NCBI RefSeq assembly: GCF_001618865.1
Contig: NZ_CP015136.1
Location: 1,771,001-1,835,000, forward strand
DNA: 64,000 nt
Origin: Luteitalea pratensis
GTDB lineage: Bacteria > Acidobacteriota > Vicinamibacteria > Vicinamibacterales > Vicinamibacteraceae
Reading direction: 5' to 3'
In this document: positions 37,350-46,708 of the stretch, in pieces
How positions within the stretch are numbered: the first letter of the stretch is position 1
Layout: every line of letters begins with the position of its first letter
Translations under genes and position numbers: made by a program
Notes under the pieces: generated by a model
Databases searched by the model: none
What the model was told of the DNA's origin: nothing
What the model saw: the letters and a program-made list of their open reading frames with translations, nothing else

Positions 37350-39312
37350 ACACGAGGCCTCGGTGCTCGTCGTCGACGACAACGCGGCGACCCGTTACGC
37401 CACCAGTCACGTCCTCGAGGCGGTAGGGTTCAGCGTGGTGACGGCGGCCAGCGGCTACGAGGCGCTGGACCTGGCCCGGCGCGATCGGCCCGATCTGATT
37501 GTCCTGGACATCAACCTGCCGGACATCGACGGCTTCCAGGTCTGCCGGCAGCTGCGCGCTCTGCCGGAGACACGGCGGACGCCGATCACGTATCTCTCGG
37601 CGACCTTCGTCGACGATGCCGACAAGATCCTGGGCGTGGATGCCGGTGCCGATGGCTACCTCACGCACCCGGTCGAAGCGCCGGTGCTGATCGGCACGGT
37701 ACGGGCGCTGTTGCGCGCGCGCCGCGCAGAAGATGCCGTGCAGGAGAGCGAGGCCCGTTTCAAGGCCGTGTTCGACTGCGCGATGAACGGCATCGCGTTG
37801 TTGACCGAAGACCTCGTCTTCCTCGACGTCAACCCGGCGATGTCGCAGATGCTCGAGCGCGAGCGTGACGCCATCGTCGGCCGGCACCTGTCGGTCTTCA
37901 GTCCCAACGATCGGCACATCGACATCGCGGAGATCACCGCGGCCCTCAACGAGACGGGACGGTGGCGCGGCACCGCGCCGCTGCTCAGCGCCGGCGGCGC
38001 TCACGTCGAACTCGAATGGCACGTGTCGCGCGACAGTGTCGGCGACGCCCGCCTCGCTATCGTCAGCGACGTGACGCAGCGAGTCGCGGCGGAAGCGGAG
38101 CGGGAGCGGTTGCTCACCCTCGAACGCCTCGCGCGCGCGGAGGCCGAAGACGCCAATCGGCTCAAGGACGATTTCCTGGCGGCGCTCTCGCACGAACTGC
38201 GAACCCCGCTCAATGCCATTGTCGGCTTCTCGCGGCTGCTCCAGCGATCGCCGCTCATCGCCAACGACCCGGACGCGCTCAATCGCGTCAACGCGATCGA
38301 ACGCAACGCGTGGGTGCAGGCGCGCCTGATCTCGGACCTGCTCGACGTCTCGCGCATCACCGCCGGCAAGCTGGAACTGGATCGGCAGCGGCTCAGCCCG
38401 GCGGATGCGGTGGCGGCGGCGCTGGCAAGCCTGCAGGGCCTGTCCAAGCTCAGGGGCGTGACGATCAACGCCAATCTCGATCGCGGCGTCGAAACCATCT
38501 GGTGGGACCCGTCGCGTTTCCAGCAGGTGGTGTGGAACCTGGTGGATAACGCGGTGAAGTTCTCCGCCAACGGCGGTGTCGTCGAGGTGGACCTGACGCA
38601 GACGCCCACCGCCGTCGAATTCAGGGTGACCGATCACGGTCAGGGCATCTCGCCAGAATTCCTGCCGCACGTCTTCGAGCGTTTCCGCCAGGAGCAGTCA
38701 TCGGCGCGACGCGGCTACGGCGGGCTCGGCCTCGGCCTGGCGATCGTCCACGAACTGGTGACGGCACACGGCAGTACGATCACGGTGAGCAGCGCCGGCG
38801 AGGGACAGGGCGCGACGTTCCTCGTGCGGTTGCCGCGCGTGTTCGTGGCCGGCACCGTTGCCGACGGCACGACGCAGCCGATCGGGGCGGGGCTCGACCT
38901 GGCCGGCAGGCGCATCCTGGTCGTGGAGGACAACGAGGACGCGCGCGCCCTCCTGCAGGAAGTGCTGGGGGAGGTGCGCGGCCAGGTGCGCGGCGTCGGC
39001 TCTGTCGCGCAGGCGCTCGAGGTCCTCGACACGTTCGATCCCGACTTGCTGATCAGCGACCTCGCGATGCCCGGCAGTGACGGCTTCGATCTGATTCGCG
39101 AGGTGCGTGAGCGCGGCTGGGACGCGCGACGACTGCCGGCCGTGGCGCTTTCAGCATTTGCGCGTGAGGAGGACCGCCAACGCGCCCTCGAGGCGGGCTA
39201 CCAGCTTCACTTCGGCAAGCCACCCGACCTGACGGCGCTGCTGACCCAGCTGGCGGGGTTGCTGGGGCCGACCGCCCCCGCGCCGTCCCGGACGGACCCG
39301 CACGCCAACTGA
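37339..39312 (+). CDS. Hybrid histidine kinase (REC-PAS-HisKA-HATPase-REC)
   Basis: A 657-residue protein. The first receiver has phospho-acceptor Asp57 (LIVLDINLPDIDGFQ), a PAS domain follows at about 130-250 (ARFKAVFDCAMNGIALLTED), then a kinase core with His285 (ALSHELRTPLNAIVGFSRLL) and GYGGLGLGLAIVHELV, and a C-terminal receiver with Asp574 (LLISDLAMPGSDGFDL). The N-terminal receiver can accept phosphate from the upstream kinase. There is no DNA-binding output domain, so the relay must continue to a partner outside the operon. ATG 37339 overlaps the kinase gene by 11 bp. Confidence 0.92.
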   Translation: MSGEHEASVLVVDDNAATRYATSHVLEAVGFSVVTAASGYEALDLARRDRPDLIVLDINLPDIDGFQVCRQLRALPETRRTPITYLSATFVDDADKILGVDAGADGYLTHPVEAPVLIGTVRALLRARRAEDAVQESEARFKAVFDCAMNGIALLTEDLVFLDVNPAMSQMLERERDAIVGRHLSVFSPNDRHIDIAEITAALNETGRWRGTAPLLSAGGAHVELEWHVSRDSVGDARLAIVSDVTQRVAAEAERERLLTLERLARAEAEDANRLKDDFLAALSHELRTPLNAIVGFSRLLQRSPLIANDPDALNRVNAIERNAWVQARLISDLLDVSRITAGKLELDRQRLSPADAVAAALASLQGLSKLRGVTINANLDRGVETIWWDPSRFQQVVWNLVDNAVKFSANGGVVEVDLTQTPTAVEFRVTDHGQGISPEFLPHVFERFRQEQSSARRGYGGLGLGLAIVHELVTAHGSTITVSSAGEGQGATFLVRLPRVFVAGTVADGTTQPIGAGLDLAGRRILVVEDNEDARALLQEVLGEVRGQVRGVGSVAQALEVLDTFDPDLLISDLAMPGSDGFDLIREVRERGWDARRLPAVALSAFAREEDRQRALEAGYQLHFGKPPDLTALLTQLAGLLGPTAPAPSRTDPHAN

Positions 39313-41605
39313 CAAGAACTCGACGACGAGATTCGCGAGTATGTTCGAATGGCCACCGATCGCCACCGGTCGGCCGGCATGAACCATGACGATGCGCTGC
39401 GGGCTGCGCGCGCGGCGTTCGGCAGCATCGAGGCGGTCAAGGATCGTGTTCGCGACGTAGGATGGGAATCGATGTTGGACAATCTCCTCCAGGACGTTCG
39501 CTATGCCCTCCGCATGCTCACGAAATCGCCGGCCTTCGCGGCGGTGGCGGTGCTGTCGTTAGCCCTCGGAATCGGGGCCAACGCTTCTGTCTTCACGCTG
39601 ATCTGCGGAGAGTTGTTCCCGGTCCTCACCTACCCCCACGCGACGCGGCTGGTGAAATTGGTCGGCTTCACGAACGGCGCCAGCACACCCACCCGATGCG
39701 GTTGGACAGCGCATTACCTTGAATGACGAACCGCACACAATCATCGGAGTTGTCCACCCGGACCCGTGGCTGCTGCCAGAGGTCTCAAAGGTTTACGTAC
39801 CGGCGATGTTCGACGCTTCGGAGTCGACGCGGGCGCGGAACAATTTCGACTGGGAAGGTTATGCCAGGTTGCGTCCTGGGGCCGCGCCCGAAGCCATCGG
39901 TGTGGAAGCGGCCTCGGCCTCCTGGCCGATGCGACGCACCGGGAATGGATGGCGCACTCTGCATGGCGTTCCCCTGACGGAAACCGTGTTCGTCGACCGC
40001 GAGGAAAACCGCCAGGCACTGCTGCTCCTGCAGACGACCGTTGGATTTGTGCTCTTCATCGCATGCATGAATGTGGGAAGTCTCCTGCTCGCGCGCGCCA
40101 CAGCGAGACAGCATGAATTCACGCTACGGGCCGCCCTCGGTGCGGGCCGCGGCCGGCTGTTTCGTCAGTTGCTGGCAGAAAGCCTCCTGCTTGCGTCGGC
40201 GGCGGGCATCGGTGGATTGCTGCTCTCGGTTGGTGGGAGCCGCGTCGTCGCAAATGTCTGGGGCTGGCACCCGACGGCCTCCTTCGACCCGCGCGTGCTG
40301 GCCTTTACAAGTGCAGTCGGTCTTGGAACCGCGATCCTCGCGAGCCTCGCACCCGCACGCCACCTTCTTCAGCACTCTGACGAGACGGCGCTGAGGGAGC
40401 ACGGGCGAACCGCGGGCGTCAATCAGAAATCTCGTCGGATATTGCAGGCGCTGCTCGTGTGCGAAATCTCTCTTGCACTCGCGCTGCTGCTCGGCGCCGG
40501 GGCGTTGATCAAGAGTCTCTCCGTTCGACTGCAGAGGACGCCGGGCTTCGCCACTGCGAACTTGTTGCTGGCGCGCACCCATTTTCTGGGTGCGCGATAC
40601 GCCGCCGCGGGCACGAAGGCCGAGTTCATTCGCCGGGCGGTTGACCAAATCGAGTCACTGCCCGGCGTACGCGCTGCAGCCGTCGTTGATCCGTATCCCC
40701 CCGCCGGTGACGCGGCATTTCCCGTCCGCGCGGCCGGCGCTCACGTGTTCGGCGACGACCCGCCGCTCGTCCGGCATCGCTCAGTGACAGTCGGATACGT
40801 TCGTACGCTCGCGATACGCATGATCCGCGGTCGTGACTTCGACCGGCGCGATGTGGGATCGGTTCCCGGCAAGGTGATCATCAACGAGGCCATGGCCCGC
40901 CGATTCTGGCCGGGCGAGAATCCCGTCGGCGGATCAATCGCGACGACGCGCGGTGGGGCGCCGGCGGTGCTGGACGTCATTGGTGTCGTTGCTACGGCCG
41001 ACAACAACATCGAGTACCGGAATGAGCCGCGGCCCGAAATCATCGAGCTCGCTGCCGTCCCATCGCAGGCGCCGTGGTTCATGATTCGCACCGATCGGGA
41101 CGCGATGCAGGTGCTTCCGTCAATTCGTGCGGCTGTCCTGGCTGTCGATCCCAATCAGCCGCTGGCAGCGGTTCGGACAGTTGAAGGATGGATTGCTCAA
41201 GAATCAGCGGGCCATCGCTCACTCAGTCAATTCCTCGCGAGTTTTGCGGTGCTCGCACTTGCGCTGGTCGCCATCGGGATCTATGGGATCGTCTCGTATA
41301 CCGCTTGGTTGCGCCGGCGCGAGGTGGGCGTGCGAATTGCACTCGGCGCGAGCCGGGCTTCGATCGTTGGCCTGTTCCTCGGAGACACTGTGCGGTTATT
41401 GATCGTGTCGATTCCACTGGGCCTTGCTTCTTCTTGGGCCTTGACGCGCTGGATGGCCGCCCTGCTGTTCGGCGTTGGGCCCGCCGAACCGACGGTTCTC
41501 GTTACTGCTTGCGGGTGCGTAGTCGCCGCCATCTCGCTGGCGGCGATACGGCCCGTCTGGCAGTGTTCGCGTACCGATCCTGCTTCCGTGTTGCGCGCGG
41601 AGTGA
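39313..41605 (+). pseudogene. ADOP/MacB-type ABC transporter permease, 5'-truncated with internal deletion
   Basis: Homology to ADOP permeases begins 1 bp-scale after the hybrid-kinase stop (QELDDEIREYVRMATDRHR at 39313) with no start codon for the full family N-terminus. The first frame reads through the first membrane helix (FAAVAVLSLALGIGANASVF) to a stop at 39726. The second frame resumes within the periplasmic domain (VGQRITLNDEPHTIIGV, from about 39699), so roughly 100-120 codons of the MacB periplasmic core are missing and the frame is shifted. The remainder carries the other FtsX-type helices (LFIACMNVGSLLLARATARQ) and ends at 41605. A truncated protein from 39719 is possible but unlikely to function. 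Confidence 0.85.
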
Positions 41606-41678
41606 CCTGACCTGTGGTGGGTGCGCAGCAACGCTGCTCACTGACGACCGGTAGCCGGTTGTTCAGCGATTAGCGATT

Positions 41679-41873
41679 CGCGGGTATCCCTTGCTCTACC
41701 GTCTCGAGGAGCGTGGGTGGATCAAGGGGACGTGGGTCGAAAAGTCCGACGAGCCACGACGCCGACTCTACAAGGTCACGGCGGAAGGGCAACGCGTGCT
41801 CGCGCAGCAGAGCAAGACGTGGGCTGCATTGGTCGAGGCCGTGCGACGCGTGACGGGAAACGACCATGCCTGA
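41679..41873 (+). pseudogene. PadR-family regulator, C-terminal remnant
   Basis: About 62 codons match the second half of PadR winged-helix regulators (YPLLYRLEERGWIKGTWVEK, RRRLYKVTAEGQRVLAQQ), but the N-terminal recognition helices are absent. PadR genes normally stand directly upstream of ADOP permeases; here the remnant lies downstream of one, so it may come from a second, deleted cassette. TTG 41691 is the only start-like codon. Confidence 0.7.
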
Positions 41874-41976
41874 CTGGGCGCCACACGCACGAGCCCGCCT
41901 CGCACCTGGCAGCACACGGTGATTTCACCTCTCGAACTCCTCAGCGAGAGACGGCGATCCATGAAAGGAGGTCGCC

Positions 41977-43578
41977 ATGACCACGTCGAAGTCCCTGCCG
42001 GCTCGTCGGTCAGTGGAATCCCTCCGTAAGCAGGCAAGGGCGCTCGTGCGCGACGTCGCCGCCGGTGACGCCGCGGCCATCGCGCGTGTGCGCGCGCACC
42101 TGCCCAGCGGTGTAGATCTGCCGCTGACGCAGCGCAACGCGCGACTCGTGATCGCGCGCGAGTATGGCTACACCGGCTGGCAGGACCTCATGTCCGAGGT
42201 CGGGCAGCGGCTTGGCACAGGGCTGGAATCGGCGGCAGCGCAGGCTCGACGCATCATTCACGACAACGACGTCGAACGCCTGAAGCAGCTCCTGGCTGAA
42301 TACCCGGCGTTGATGTCCTGGCACGACGACGAGGATGATCGCGGGTTGCTGGGATTCGCCACCGACGCCTACGGCGACGCGGGCGACCCGGAGAGAGAAA
42401 GGTGGTTCACCCGCGCGGCGTGCGCCGAGCTGTTGATCGATGCCGGCGCGGTCGTCATGCCATCGGTATGCAAGGGCCTCCTCCAATCGCGCGCCAAGGG
42501 GTTGCTGCAGCTGTTTCAGCGCAACAACCTGCTGCCTCGCACCCTCGAGTTCCTGGCGGCGCTTGGCGATCTCGACGCGGTCCGTGCGGCTCTTCGCGAA
42601 AACGCCAACGATCCGGCTTCCGTCAACGATGCGTTCATCCATTCCTGTCGCTTCCAGCACGAGGCCATCGCGTCACTACTGCTGGATCGCTGCATCACGC
42701 TCGACGCTGAATTGGCAAGCCACGTCGATCGCGGCCCGGGACGCGCCGCATTCGTCGGGCATTTCATCGCCAACACGCCCAACATCGTCGACGTGGCCGA
42801 GGCCGGGTTGTGGCGCGGTTTCGTCATGGAACGGATCGCACGCACGCTGCACGACGGGGACCTGACATCCTTTGTCGATGCGCTGGGACGCGACGCATGG
42901 GCGTTGTCGGATGCGTGTGTGACGTTTCAGGTGCGCGTGATCGAAGTGGCGACGCTGAACGATCGCGGGGCCTTCATCACGGCCCTGCTCGACCTCGAGC
43001 CGGCCGTAGTGCGGCGGCAGCCTCCGCCCCCGTCGCAAGCCATCGAGTTCGCGTTCACATATACGAAGACGCATCTGCTTCCTCTGCTGCTGCGCATCTG
43101 GCCGCTGCCAGACGATCTGCCGCACGCCGCCGGGAACGGAGACCTCGCCCGCGTGAGACGCTGGTTCGACGCGGAGGCCAAGCCGGCGCTGGGCGACGCG
43201 GCAAATCATGCGCCGGCCACAAGCGTCCACCCGCGCGAACCGCAATGGGGCGGCGTCGGGGTGCAGCAGGTGCTCGACACCGCGCTCGCGTGGTCCGTGC
43301 TCAACCATCACTTCGACGTGGCCGACTTCCTGCTCGAACACGGCGCCGACATCAACACCAACTGGAACTCTCACGAGCCGGCGAGCATCCTCCACACCCT
43401 GGTATTCGAGGACGACTATGAAGCGATGCGATTCCTCATCGACCGCGGCATCGACATGACAATCAAGGACTACCGCTGGGGCGCCACGGCATGGGGTTGG
43501 GCGCGCTACGGCAAAGACGACGACAAGATGGCCCAGTGGCTGGAGGAGTCGGAACGGCAGCGGCAACTGGGACGCTGA
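41977..43578 (+). CDS. Ankyrin-repeat protein
   Basis: A 533-residue cytoplasmic protein with a perfect Shine-Dalgarno (AAGGAGG, 7 bp from ATG 41977). The N-terminus (SVESLRKQARALVRDVAAGD and FAREYGYTGWQDL-type segment) is the usual head of ankyrin proteins of this group. Degenerate ankyrin repeats are spread along the chain (ADFLLEHGADINTNWNSHEP, MRFLIDRGIDMTIKDYRWGA being the clearest, near 450-510). No catalytic domain or signal peptide is seen. Role presumably protein-protein interaction; partner unknown. It stands between the permease/PadR remnants and another pseudogene. Confidence 0.85.
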   Translation: MTTSKSLPARRSVESLRKQARALVRDVAAGDAAAIARVRAHLPSGVDLPLTQRNARLVIAREYGYTGWQDLMSEVGQRLGTGLESAAAQARRIIHDNDVERLKQLLAEYPALMSWHDDEDDRGLLGFATDAYGDAGDPERERWFTRAACAELLIDAGAVVMPSVCKGLLQSRAKGLLQLFQRNNLLPRTLEFLAALGDLDAVRAALRENANDPASVNDAFIHSCRFQHEAIASLLLDRCITLDAELASHVDRGPGRAAFVGHFIANTPNIVDVAEAGLWRGFVMERIARTLHDGDLTSFVDALGRDAWALSDACVTFQVRVIEVATLNDRGAFITALLDLEPAVVRRQPPPPSQAIEFAFTYTKTHLLPLLLRIWPLPDDLPHAAGNGDLARVRRWFDAEAKPALGDAANHAPATSVHPREPQWGGVGVQQVLDTALAWSVLNHHFDVADFLLEHGADINTNWNSHEPASILHTLVFEDDYEAMRFLIDRGIDMTIKDYRWGATAWGWARYGKDDDKMAQWLEESERQRQLGR

Positions 43579-43728
43579 GCCCAGATCCCTCATCGCCTCG
43601 TGCCGCACGGACGCGCCGTGTGAAGGATCGTCGCTGACACCCCAGGCAACTTCGCTCACAACGGGTTGGCCGCTCGACGGCCGGTCGGCTCGTTTCCCGC
43701 ATCGCGCGGCTCTCGCTGGACCTGCGAC

Positions 43729-44519
43729 TCACCTGGTGCGCCGCTTCGCATCCGTCATCAACCCCGCGGTGTAAGCGAAGGTCCAATCGACGCGGCCGCG
43801 TCGCCGGACGAACCTCACCATCGTGTCGCGATCGATGGCATACACGAATGGGGCTTCGCGCTTGAGAGCTCTTCGCTCGGCGGTCACGTCCGGCAGATTG
43901 AAACAGAGCCTTGCGCCGCACGGGGTCAGATCTACCGGCCCTTCGTCGGACTCGAACGTCCCCGCAATGGCAGCCAGTTCTGATGAGGGTGCCGGCAGAT
44001 CGTGCAGCGGCGCCTCTGAAACCTCGAAGGCTGCTCGTGCGATGTCGGCCGCGACGGCGGTCGCCGCGGCCGCCTCGGTATTGATCAGCACCGCGATCAT
44101 CAGTCGATCGTCCGGGAAATCTTCAAGAACCGTCGTGAAACCTCCGCCCGAGCCAGTGTGGCCCAGGACGCGATGACCAAGAAATGCACCCAGGCGCGTG
44201 CCGAGTCCGTAATCAACCCGGGTGCCGGCGGCCAGCTGCCCCGATCGACCAGTGACAACACCGCGGCCGCCGCAATATTCTTCGAGATGGACGCGATGTG
44301 AAAGATCGAGTCTGGCGTCACGGCAACGGCACGCGCGCGATCGGCGACACCGTACCCCCGCGCCAGGATCAACGTGCCGTCGCGAGCGACGGCAATCGAG
44401 AGACCCGCGTTCGGCCGATCGAGACTGCGCCGCGCGATGACATCAACGCGACGTGCGAAGGTGTCATCCGACGCGTGACCGGCAAAGCCGGTGGCGATCG
44501 CAGCGATCGCCACAAGCAA
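43729..44519 (-). pseudogene. Serine hydrolase of the beta-lactamase (class C/DD-peptidase) fold, internally deleted
   Basis: The N-terminal part (from TTG 44519) has a signal-like start and the SxxK motif in FHIASISKNIAAAAV. After LVDRGS the reading frame changes: the next recognisable homology, RVDYGLGTRLGAFLG and GHTGSGGGFTTVLED with the HTG motif, lies in another frame and joins the C-terminal part ending at 43729. About 150 residues between SxxK and HTG, including the usual YxN region, are missing. The gene is therefore dead by deletion plus frameshift. A separate 123-codon frame within it is a fragment. Confidence 0.8.
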
Positions 44520-44585
44520 TACGAAGGGCGCCTGAGCATGCTCGTAGCCACCCCCAACCTCCGTTCGAGCTGGCGCACCCGCTAT

Positions 44586-45107
44586 CTATCGTTTGCCGAC
44601 GTCGAACGAGATGCCTTGCGCCACCCGAAACTGCTCGGATCCCTGACGGCCAAAGGACTTGAACCACCGGGCATCCGTTCGCAGATCCAATGTGTCATTC
44701 ATTGGCATCTTCAGGCCGCCGCCAGCGTTCATGGTCGTGGCCAGGCGCGGCTGGGCGCCGATCGGAGGACCGTTGGAGGAGAACACGGGCGCGCCGTATT
44801 GCGATACCCCAATTCCCCCGGCGACATACGGTGTCGCTTGGCCGACGCGCGGCAGGAAATACAAGAGACTGGTGCTTGAACTCAGCGCGTGGATGCGGCC
44901 CTCGCCATGACGATAGGCGACATCGGTCTCGACACTGAGCGTGGACGTGACAGGGAACGTGATGGCTGCGCCGACGGGCGATGCCGCGGCCGAACCAACC
45001 GCCACGTACGGTGTGACTTCGACGGTTCTTGCGTCCTGCGCCGCCACTGGCAGTGCCGCAAGCGTGAGAGCGACGAGTGCCAGGACAGCAGATCTGTAAG
45101 CCCGCAT
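44586..45107 (-). CDS. Small outer-membrane beta-barrel protein
   Basis: A 173-residue secreted protein with signal peptide (MRAYRSAVLALVALTLAAL, cleavage after VAAQ). The mature part alternates polar and apolar residues over about eight strands (VEVTPYVAVGSAAASPVGAA, LSVETDVAYRHGEG, ATPYVAGGIGVSQYG, LDLRTDARWFKS) as in OmpW/OmpA-type barrels of the outer-membrane beta-barrel superfamily. No peptidoglycan-binding domain. Role unknown. Confidence 0.82.
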   Translation of the reverse strand: MRAYRSAVLALVALTLAALPVAAQDARTVEVTPYVAVGSAAASPVGAAITFPVTSTLSVETDVAYRHGEGRIHALSSSTSLLYFLPRVGQATPYVAGGIGVSQYGAPVFSSNGPPIGAQPRLATTMNAGGGLKMPMNDTLDLRTDARWFKSFGRQGSEQFRVAQGISFDVGKR

Positions 45108-45188
45108 GACACCTCCTCAGCCGCGTGGACTGCGGCCGTTCGGCGTTTAGACGGCCGAAGCCTCAGGACAGCCGTCCTGGTTCCTCGT

Positions 45189-45695
45189 TCACGACACCCG
45201 CTCTCTGCCAGGGGCCACGGACCACTCCGCCCGCGGGCGACTCGTCAGCCACAGGATGAAGTCCGTCGCTGGTGGCACGCCGCCGTGCCGCCGGAGCAGC
45301 TTCGCGCACTGCGCCCGATGGCCGTGCGAGTGCAAGCAGACCTGCATGAACGCTTGCGCGACGAAACACTTGCCATTCGGAATCAGCGCGTCTTCCACGA
45401 TTCGCTCGAGGTCCGACTCCGTGGCGGTGTCGAGCCACGCGGTTTCCTCTGTCTGAGTGCTGCCGTATCGCTCGATCAGTGCGTTGAACGAGAGAGAGGG
45501 GCGAGCCTCGTCCTGGTGCACAAACGGTACGCCCAGAACGGTGAGCAGCCAGAAGCGATTGGCCAGCAGGACGTGATGGAGCAGTTCCCACAGCTCCGGG
45601 TCGGACGCTGCCGGGCCGTTCTGCTGAATGGCGTGCAGCAAGGCAGCATTTGCGTGTCCCTTGTGAGCGATCAGATCACGCAGCATCTGGAGCAC
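45189..45695 (-). CDS. DinB-family protein
   Basis: A 168-residue four-helix-bundle protein. The three histidines expected for metal binding are visible in LLHHVLLANRFWLL and CLHSHGHRAQCAKLL, and the C-terminal GVPPATDFILWL is a common DinB-family ending. DinB-fold enzymes include mycothiol- and bacillithiol-dependent transferases; the specific reaction here is not determined. No operon partner; the neighbouring cupin gene is 82 bp away on the same strand. Confidence 0.88.
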   Translation of the reverse strand: MLQMLRDLIAHKGHANAALLHAIQQNGPAASDPELWELLHHVLLANRFWLLTVLGVPFVHQDEARPSLSFNALIERYGSTQTEETAWLDTATESDLERIVEDALIPNGKCFVAQAFMQVCLHSHGHRAQCAKLLRRHGGVPPATDFILWLTSRPRAEWSVAPGRERVS

Positions 45696-45777
45696 GTGCG
45701 AAATCCTGACAGAGGCGATGAACGAGTCTTCCCACGGGGCACAGCACCGTGGAACGATGCGCGTGTCCGATCAACCC

Positions 45778-46392
45778 TCACTTCTTCGGATTGTCTCGCT
45801 GACCGGCGCTCTCGGAGTGCCCGAGGTGTGCGCAGTCTTTCTGCTGCGCGGGTGTGATCGGGGTCGGCGTTTCACCGGCCGGCACGGAATTGCATCGCAT
45901 CGTCTCCTCGAAGCCCGGCGCCGAGAAGACGAACGTCAAGGCGATCGGAGTGGTGCCGATGTTCTTCCCACTTATCCAGGTGTTCGCCGGGATGAACACC
46001 AGCCCTCCGCCATGGAGATCGCGCTCCTGGTCGCCGAGCCACACGTGGGCGGTTCCGCCCTGGATCAGCAGGATTTCATCCTGGACCAGGTGTCTGTGCT
46101 TCGGCAGTGTCGCTCCCGGCGCGAGCACCTCTGTCCCGGCCACCAGATGCTGGGAGCCATTGTTCTTCGGGCTCACCTTGAGGATGAATTGAGATGAGGC
46201 GGGTCCACTGCCGTCGGCATGAATGCGACGTGTCCGCAGTTCCCCTTCATCGCTGTCGAGCATGAGAGGCCGAGCGGCGGTATCGGCACTCGCAGTTCCT
46301 GCGGATTGATCCGCCCGGGATGCCGCCGCGCAGATCACGCCCGCCAGGATTGCGATCGCTGTCCCGACAGTCGAAAACTTTCTCGAGCGCAT
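45778..46392 (-). CDS. Secreted cupin-domain protein
   Basis: A 204-residue protein with signal peptide (to about ASRADQ, residue 30) and one cupin barrel. The metal-binding motif 1 is PKHRHLVQDEILLIQGGTAH, and motif 2 lies in GGGLVFIPANTWISGKN. A short Cys-containing tail follows (MRCNSV, KDCAHLGH). It could act as an isomerase, dioxygenase or binding protein in the periplasm; function cannot be set from sequence. It is transcribed away from the DUF6178-like gene. Confidence 0.85.
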   Translation of the reverse strand: MRSRKFSTVGTAIAILAGVICAAASRADQSAGTASADTAARPLMLDSDEGELRTRRIHADGSGPASSQFILKVSPKNNGSQHLVAGTEVLAPGATLPKHRHLVQDEILLIQGGTAHVWLGDQERDLHGGGLVFIPANTWISGKNIGTTPIALTFVFSAPGFEETMRCNSVPAGETPTPITPAQQKDCAHLGHSESAGQRDNPKK

Positions 46393-46708
46393 GCATCACC
46401 TCAGTGGGCAGTGTACTCGCCATTGCCGGAGCGAAAGCGCGGGACAGATGTCCGGCTCCGGTCAGGCCACATGGATGACTTGGATACGCCGCCTCAGCGC
46501 GATGTCGACCGATCGCGGAGCGGGTGGACGCCATCGATCGGCTCCACGGGGGTGACGAACCTGAAGGGCGAGGGACGCAGGCGGAAGGGGAGCGCCTGGG
46601 GGATCGTTCATGGAATGACGAGCGTCATCGCCATGAACAGTATCCCCCTAACGACGCCACTCTTCAAGACTGTTTGTTGGCCCGCAGGACCGGTATCATC
46701 GCCGGCCC
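46393..46708. other. Intergenic region, no gene recognised
   Basis: 316 bp between two divergent genes. No convincing open frame, array or palindrome is seen. It is slightly purine-rich near 46560-46600 and should contain both promoters, but no confident -35/-10 pair was picked out. Confidence 0.5.
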
